Shown piece after piece: positions 58,301 to 64,000 of a stretch of 64,000 nt of DNA. Below the pieces are notes generated by a model. That model did not search any database. It saw only the letters and a list, made by a program, of their open reading frames with translations, and was not told the origin of the DNA. Within the stretch, counting starts at the first letter, position 1. Each line of letters begins with the position of its first letter. The DNA comes from Cyanophora paradoxa. Taxonomy: Eukaryota > Glaucocystophyceae > Cyanophorales > Cyanophoraceae. The translations under genes and the position numbers were made by a program. The stretch lies in the NCBI GenBank assembly GCA_004431415.1, contig QPMI01000198.1, positions 62,001 to 126,000 of the forward strand. The letters are read 5' to 3'.

Positions 58301-58947
58301 GGGCCGAGCCGAGCCGCCCGTACCAACCCCGCTCACGGGCCGCCCGCAGGAGGAGCCGCAGAGCGCGCGGCGCGGGCGCGGCGGCGGCTTCGCCTCCTCC
58401 GGCGCCCCCTCCCAGCAGCGCGTGCGTGCCCGCCGTTCCTGCCGACGCGGCCCCCTCACGCCGACCCATGGCGCCGCAGGAGCGGGCGGGGTACGAGGAC
58501 GAATCAGGGCCCGGGCCCGGCCTCGTGTACCTCTCCACAGGCGCCTTCGCCGCCGGGCCGGAGTGCGCGTTCCCTTGCCGCACCCCACGCGTCTCGCCCC
58601 TCGCCCCCGGCACTAACGGCCCCCGCAGCTCGGGCCGCGCGGCGTCGCGCCGCGGGAGCGACAGTGGTGCCGGCCCCCCGGCGCGCCGGGCGCACCCTGC
58701 GGGGGAGGGGCTGCGGGCCTCGGACAGCCTGCCGGCACCGGACAGCCCAATGCATTCCCTTCCCAGTTTTGCACTTGCGGTTCCATGTGCTTCAAGCTCA
58801 TCTATCTGTCCTACCTGTAGTCCAGCAGGGTCCCGGCGTGCATGGTGGTCAGGGCGATGCCCATGGCCTGCAGGGGGCAGAGGGGGAAGCGGAAGTCGAG
58901 GGCGAACTCGTTGCTGCTCGTCTTCCCGAACTGCGAGCGCGGGATAA
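55344..58947 (+). CDS. Coiled-coil protein, copy 2 (altered at both ends; possible pseudogene)
   Basis: This is the inverted paralogue of the gene at 29077-32752. Duplicated sequence begins at 55453, just after where the start codon would be, so the original ATG is missing. The frame is open upstream to an ATG at 55344, which would add about 37 new residues (MQALSLRAPALSLL...). Internal exons and splice sites are conserved, including the GC donors at 55621 and 55832, and the coil segments match copy 1 with few changes. Near 58680 about 220 bp are lost relative to copy 1, between two CGGCGCGCC repeats. This removes the last intron and part of the last exon. Homology ends near 58746, and the frame then runs into foreign sequence to a stop near 58947, overlapping the Tubby 3' end on the other strand. 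It may be a transcribed chimera or a pseudogene. Confidence 0.6.
55453..58746 (+). repeat. Inverted segmental duplication, arm 2
   Basis: Matches 29238-32748 in reverse complement, including introns. It is about 215 bp shorter because of one internal deletion. The left junction carries the 22-mer CGCACCCGTCTCGAGCGCCTC..., which also occurs in the gene's own intron 1 at 55624-55645. Confidence 0.85.
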
Positions 58948-60940
58948 TAAGCAGTTGCACACTTCCAAAGGCCACGCTACGGGCGCGCCTGCATGACCCA
59001 GGGGTGACGGGGGAGGACGGGCGCCCCGGGGCCCGAGCCGTCCGTCGCGCCCGTCCCCTCGGGCGTGGAGCCGGCGAGGACGAGCTGGAAGTTCTTCAGG
59101 CTCGCGATCTTTACGCGACCCCCGAAGTCCAGCACGTGCGACCGCCGCTCTGACGGAGCTGTTAGCGGTGTTTTACGGACGGACGATAGCGACGCACGGG
59201 GGTTCCAAATGGGTTGGGCAGTTTGCAGGAGAACGAAGGGGCCACGCGGCTGGGCCACGCCCTGCGCGGCATGGGCCACACACTGTACGGCCGAAATTAA
59301 GACCGAACCTCGGTGTTGACGGCCTCCTTGAGGCGATCGATAAGGCCCGGTTGGCCGGCGGGGCGGCACGCGTGCTCCTCCCGCCGCCCGTCCTCGTGCA
59401 CCTGCAGGGGAAGGCTTCAGGTTCGATCCGGGACGGAACCATGAGGACGCACGACGGGGATGAGGACGTGCATGCAGCGCGGCTCGCGCGCCCGCGCGAA
59501 GAGCGGCACCTTGTGCTCCTTCTGCTCCCCGGGCTTCAGATCCCTGTGGGCGACCGCAGAGCGCCGCGTGCGGGCGGACGAAGTGGATGGCGGCGAGCTC
59601 GTGGCGGCGGGAGCCGGCCTCGTCGCCGTCGTCGTCCCCCTCCTCCCCCCCCGCCCGCCGCTCCCCGCGGTCGTACAGCACGAAGTCCGTGCACACCGCG
59701 TTCAGCACCCTGCGGTCCCGTTCGACAAACGATTCCAGAACGCAGAGCTTCGGCCGCACCGCATCTTCCCCATATACGACTCCGTCGACGACTTGCTCTT
59801 GCTCTTCGTCCTGCTGAAAGGTTAATCCAGCGCGGCGAAGCCGGAAAGGCACTACACACTTTTCGGTGAAGAAGGGATACGTCGCCTGCTTGTCGAGCTT
59901 CTTGCGCCTGCAGAAAGAGTGAGAAGGGCGTCGTGAATTAAGAGATCGCCGCGCGCACTTGACGTGGAGGAGGAGGCGGCGGCTGTCGTCGGGGAAGAGC
60001 TGGAAGGACGGGAAGAGCTTCTGCGCTCAGCGGTTAAGCGGTCGCTTCTTTGGGGGGAGGAAATTCACGGCACCTTCACGAGCGGGGCGTACTTTCGGAT
60101 CATCATGCTCTGCACCGTCTCGCCCTTCGGCACGGGCCTACCGAGCGGAGTCAGACGCGGCGAAAGAGCCCTGACGTTCGACGACGGACCGCAGCAGCCA
60201 CTCCCGCAGAGCAGCCTGGTTGTTGGCTTGGGGGAATGCGGACAGGACGAGCGGGGGCCCCGCAGCAGCGCCTCCTGAAGGCGCGCCCGCATCCGCTACC
60301 GGGACGTGCCCGCTGCGTTCCGTCTCGTCCGCCTCGTCGGCGCCGCCGTCATCGCCGTCCCCGACATCGGCCTCGTCCGAGCCCGGCTCCTGGTCTTGCG
60401 GGGCGGGCCGCGCAGTCGCTGCGGCGGAGTTAAGACTCGCCTAGCAAAGCGCAGCTGGGGGCGGCACCGCGGTGCGCTTGGGTGGCCCGGGCTGCAGGCT
60501 GCGTCACTGCGGCGGGCGCGGGTACGGCGCGGGCGTGCGCCTGCGGCCGCATCAACGCGAGACAAACGAGATCTTCGGAAGCTTACCTGCGGCGGGGGCG
60601 CAGTGGGTTCCTCATGCTCCACTGGCTGCCTCCCCTGCTGCGTCTGCGTGCGCTGCTGCGGCTGCTGCCGCGTGGGCTGGGTGAAGTCCACGTCTTTGTT
60701 CACCCAGCCGAGGTCGCTGCGTCGGCGAGCGGCCTCCAGGATCTCGTCATCGTCGTCGCTATCATCGTCCTCGTCTTCGAAGTTCCCGTCCAGGCGCGTG
60801 ACGGCGGAGCTTGCCGCAACGGGCTCGCGCACGCCAGGCTGGCTCAGTGTGCGCTCCACGCGGCGCGCTGGGGCAAGATCTGCGTCCGCCATCGAGCTCG
60901 CGCGCTGCATGCCCGCCGAGGGTGGCCGCCTCGTCGCCAT
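58811..60940 (-). CDS. Tubby-family protein
   Basis: Tubby domains bind PI(4,5)P2 and DNA and often work in ciliary membrane traffic. The C-terminal exon (58811-58930) reads FGKTSSNEFALDFRFPLCPL...AMGIALTTMHAGTLLDYR, the conserved Tubby end. The preceding exon has HVLDFGGRVKIASLKNFQLV and ends VMQ, joined through a GC donor at 58988. Upstream exons give RCMHVLIPV, HELAAIHF, VCTDFVLYDRG, FPSFQLFPDDSRRLLLHVK and PKGETVQSMMIRKYAP, matching the domain in order. The N-terminal region (start 60940, MATRRPPSAG; an in-frame Met lies at 60961) is disordered with acidic runs (DEDDDSDDDDE) and a Gln-rich stretch. An acidic loop (GGEEGDDDGDEAG) interrupts the Tubby fold. Only about 60 bp separate its stop from the breakpoint of the inverted duplication. 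Confidence 0.88.
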
Positions 60941-61154
60941 CTTAACGACAAAACCCGGCAAAAAAACGCGGCGGGTACACGGGGGTCGGCGTGGTTCGAA
61001 AACCCCGCAGAACCACGTCCCCCGCGCACTCAGTGGTGGTGCTGAACAAAGCGGGAGGACTCTGCCGGCTCGCTGCTGCCGCTCGCTGCCGGAGCGTCGA
61101 GTTCGCCGCTGCCGCGCCCCAGCGCTCTCCGGCGCCAGCTAGGCGCCACGAGGC

Positions 61155-62653
61155 ATGGCAAGCAGCGGCATCTCGTGCCTCTCCTTTGCCCAGCGTGAGG
61201 ATGCGGAGAACCTGCCGCCCCTGCCGACCCCGCCCGGCGGAGTGTCGCGCCGTCGCCCCGCCGGCTCCCCCTCGCTCTCTGATCGCGTCCTGAACTTCTT
61301 CGAAAGGTGTGCTGTACCACCCGCTGCCGCCCGACGCGACGAGACTGAGTGCGGTGCCAGCATCCCGAAGCTTCTGGCGGAAGGCGACGCCAGCGGATCA
61401 TTCCTCTGCCCTGCCGGCATCGCGCGCGCTCCGCTCTGTAGGTGCGCCGACACCCTCTTCCGGCTGCTCGCGCTCACGCGGCGGCGCCAGTCTCGAGTGG
61501 CCGTGCAACGATCCGCATGCTTACAATCGAGAGCTGGAGCCGCGCGCGTCCCCTGCGCCTTCTTTTACAGACTGCGATGCGGTACATCTGCGAATAAGAG
61601 TGCGTCTTCTTGCCAAGTTGATTGAGACAGGATTCCTGCAGCCGACGCGTGGCGCAGACCCGGACGCTGCTCTCCACTGTCGGCGCCGGCCTCGCATCGA
61701 CGAGGGCAGCGCTCGGCGAGCTCGGCTTCTTCTCGCACTTCGACGGAGCGTCGCTTCCGCAGCTCGACTGGACGCAGGCGGAGGGCCGGCCCCTGCCGCA
61801 GCTCATCGAGGGCGTGCGGGGTCTGCAGAAGGAGCTCCGCTTCCTGCGGGTGGCCGTCACCGGTGTCAGCCCCTGCGGAGAGAGCGCGCAGAGCGCGGAG
61901 GCTGCGCTCGAGGATGCGGTCCTGGAGCTGGTGCCTGTGATCTTGTCTGTGTCCGCAAGCTGCCTGCCTCGCACTCACGGTTGCTCCGCAGGCCGAGGCC
62001 CAGCAGCTTGCGGAAGCGACGGATGATGAGGCGGCGCGAGTACAGTCGCAGCGATTGCGCCTCGCCGCCATCGAGCGCATCCTCGCATCTCCTTCGAAGG
62101 GTGCGCTCGCTCATTTCGAGGCCAACCCGTCCTGAGCCTTCAGCAGACCACGGCCCCGTCGCTCTATCGACCCGCCTCGAAGCCCGCCGATGGTGCCACC
62201 TCGCCGAGACCGTGCGCGCTCCTGCCCGACGCCTTTCTCTGTGACTTCAACAAAGCATGCAGGTCCTTCGCCGAGGCCGGGCCCTTGCGCAAGCAGGCCC
62301 CGCCTGCTTCACTTCCGCGCCCTTTTTGTACCCCCTCGTCTCCTGCCCCGCCCTCGCCCTCTCAGAGGCCCCGTTCTTTGCCGGTGAGCTCCCCGCGTGC
62401 CGCGCCGCCTCCCAGCCCTCACGAGCAAGCAGAGCTCGTGCCGCACGCCGCGTCCGCCGAGCTCTGCCTCGCCATCTTCGTCCTGCACCACTGGCTGCTT
62501 GCCCAGGGGCCCGGCTTCGACCTGCTCGTGCCGGCGGCGGTGCCGCTCACCCCGCGGCTGGCGGCGATGCACGAGCTGCTCCGCATGGCCGTCGACGAGC
62601 TCGACAGGCGGTCCGCCCCCGGCTCCCAGCTCGCCCCCTCGCGCCGGAGCTGA
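61155..62653 (+). CDS. Uncharacterised multi-exon protein
   Basis: Exon 1 starts MASSGISCLSFAQREDAE and ends ...DRVLNFFER at a GTGTGC donor near 61307. Later exons include LASTRAALGELGFFSHFDG, LPQLIEGVRGLQKELRFLRVAV and AEAALEDAVLELVPVILS (61690-61950), then QQLAEATDDEAARVQSQRLRLAAIERILASPSK. The C-terminal part is TTAPSLYRPASKP..., FLCDFNKACRSFAEAG and ELCLAIFVLHHWLLAQGP...MHELLRMAVDEL, with stop at 62653. It is mostly helical. I do not recognise the family. It is divergent from the Tubby gene by about 210 bp. The exon set between 61310 and 61640 is not resolved. Confidence 0.6.
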
Positions 62654-63002
62654 GCCCTCTGAATTGAGTCCCAGACGCTCCCGCCACTTCACCGACGTCC
62701 CGCGGGTCTGAATGTTTCCCCTCCCCTCCCCTGATTAGCCTCTTGAATTTAAAAACCCCCCTCTTTAGCTTTCTCCCCCCTCCTCCCCCTCCCCCATCGC
62801 CACATCCCCACCCCCTGAAAACCCCTCACCCCTCTCCCCCTCCCCGAGTTCAACGTCTCACTTCAACTGCAGAAATCTCTGCCCAGCGCCGCGTTACAAG
62901 ATCGCATCCGCGGAATCGCAGGCCGGTCCCAGTCCAGGGTGATTTCTGAATCAAACCAGCGCGCGAATCGAAAGCTCAGATCACAGTGCTCCCCAGGACG
63001 CG
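62654..63002. other. Intergenic region with C-rich tract
   Basis: About 350 bp, including a CCCCTCCCC/TTTCTCCCCCC pyrimidine-rich stretch at 62720-62850. It may include the 3' UTR of the preceding gene and the promoter of the next. Confidence 0.45.
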
Positions 63003-63483
63003 ATGGCGGAGGTCGAAGCACAGCGACGACTCTGGCTCCAGTCCGAGGCCGCCGCCGCCGCGTCGGGGCCCCGCGACCCCCGTGCGTCAGAATTCGTTGC
63101 GGATGTCTGATTCAATCTCTTAATGCTGTCGGTGCAGTCGGGTGGCGCGGCTCGCAGGCAGCGGCGGCAGGGGCGTGCTTTCGGGACAGAGGCACGGGCC
63201 TCCTACGCCGCTCCATCCTCACCTCGCTTGCAGCGCTCCGCGTGCGCTCATGTTGCGCGCTTTCGTCCCCGTCGGCTCACTCTTCGTTTTTCTCACAGGA
63301 CTCGGATCCCGAGGCGTTGCGCGTCATCAGCCAGCACGGCCCTCAGGCGCTTCCCTGCCTCGCCGTGCACGGAAAGGTCGGCTGCCGTTCCAGTTCTGTC
63401 GACTGCACCCGCTGATGTGCGCGCAGAGGTTCCTCGACATTGTGGCTGCGTATGTAGGCCAGTTTGAAGAAAGTAGGCCATGA
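63003..63483 (+). CDS. Small uncharacterised protein (105 aa)
   Basis: Four exons keep frame through three GT-AG introns: 63003-63081, 63138-63241, 63299-63376, 63427-63483. The product starts MAEVEAQRRLWLQSEAAAA, is Ala-rich, and has a helical middle (GLLRRSILTSLAALRDSDPE). It ends RFLDIVAAYVGQFEESRP. I do not recognise it. Consistent phases and CTGAT/TTCTCACAG acceptors support the model more than any similarity does. Confidence 0.6.
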
Positions 63484-64000
63484 GATAATTGTCGGCGGCG
63501 CTTCAGTAATGATCAGTGGCTGAGTGACTGATCATGGTCGTGTCTGGCCCGCAGCTTAAGGGGGCAGTTAAGCCTGGGGGGGGGGGGGGGGGGGGGGGGG
63601 GAGGAGGAGGAGGAGGAGAGGGGGGGGGGCCGGAGGGGGGGACTGCGGCCGGGGGGGCCGGGGGAGCTTCAATTTGGGCTCGGCGGGGCCCATCACCATC
63701 GCGCCGCGGCGAGTCCGGGCCCGATCCACATGGCCGCTGCCGGCCGGGGGCGGGGTCCGGATCCTGGACTCGGGCCCGGGGGATTCGGAGATCTAGAGCC
63801 CTCGGAGCTTTGAATTTTGCACTGGCGATATCGATCATCGATATCCCGGAGTCCGATGCCCGGAGGCCGGGGCCATGATATCGATGGCCGCGGGCCCATC
63901 CTGGCAGGGCCATGGGCCAGGTTCAGCGGTCTTCAGACCGTCGGACTCTCAGAGTCTGCCAAGCTGACTCAGGCTCTAGATCGATATCTATAGCTACGTA
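63484..64000. other. Intergenic region: poly-G tract and palindrome-dense segment
   Basis: A G run of about 24 at 63577-63601 is followed by GGA repeats and more G-rich sequence to about 63665. From 63700 to 63960 nearly every few bases form a 4-8-bp palindrome (TCCGGATCC, GGGCCCGGG, GAGATCTAG, GGCCATGGGCC). A perfect 9-bp-arm inverted repeat GATATCGAT-C-ATCGATATC lies at 63827-63845. No gene was recognised. Confidence 0.6.

Overview
This window is nuclear DNA from a photosynthetic eukaryote. Almost every gene is split by short introns (mostly 45-95 nt). The introns start GTGCGC, GTCCGC or GCGCGC/GCGAGC, carry a CTGAC/CTGAT-like branch site about 10-15 nt before the end, and finish in CAG. 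Three plastid-type proteins begin with a transit-peptide-like region containing an early phenylalanine (MAFAG..., MAFVS..., MLGFA...). Together with NTRC, a CURT1/CAAD thylakoid protein, phosphoglycolate phosphatase and an LCIB-type carbonic anhydrase, this points most strongly to a glaucophyte such as Cyanophora. The lineage call is inference; the gene families are read directly from motifs.

Layout. 1-5444 (-): an intron-bearing retroviral-type integrase gene with HHCC finger and DDE core, interrupted inside one intron by a 3.2-kb element with identical LTRs (630-3872). 5778-7034 (-): plastid NAD(P)-binding Rossmann/epimerase-like protein, divergent by 128 bp from phosphoglycolate phosphatase (7163-9179, +). 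10058-10668 (-): CURT1/CAAD protein whose stop codon sits alone after an intron. 12207-14252 (-): LCIB/theta-type carbonic anhydrase ending in a CVIM prenylation box, divergent from a CHASE4-like transmembrane adenylyl cyclase (15494-20099, +). 21945-23208 (+): unknown. 23601-28780 (-): protein kinase with a very long disordered tail (the 3' part may be a separate gene). 29077-32752 (-): coiled-coil protein, copy 1. 32984-34536 (-): disordered unknown. 35072-37367 (+): MORN-repeat protein. 37518-40895 (-): SANT/Myb-like nuclear protein with SUMO-interaction-type motifs. 41303-43694 (-): NTRC. 44097-45230 (+): ZFPL1. 45531-54904 (-): large surface glycoprotein with mucin-like linker and C-terminal TM helix, in a markedly lower-GC block. 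55344-58947 (+): coiled-coil protein, copy 2, an inverted duplicate of copy 1. 58811-60940 (-): Tubby protein. 61155-62653 (+) and 63003-63483 (+): unknown small genes.

Themes. Several neighbours serve the plastid and inorganic-carbon economy: phosphoglycolate recycling, LCIB-type carbonic anhydrase, thylakoid curvature and NADPH-driven thiol redox. They are mixed with signalling and ciliary/cytoskeletal-type genes (cyclase, kinase, MORN, Tubby, coiled coil). Genome dynamics are visible as a fresh LTR insertion, an inverted 3.3-3.5-kb gene duplication with clean breakpoints, C-rich introns, an unusually high share of GC-AG introns, and palindrome-dense intergenic DNA. Exon coordinates in the evidence fields were read by eye from splice motifs and reading-frame continuity, so they need RNA confirmation.
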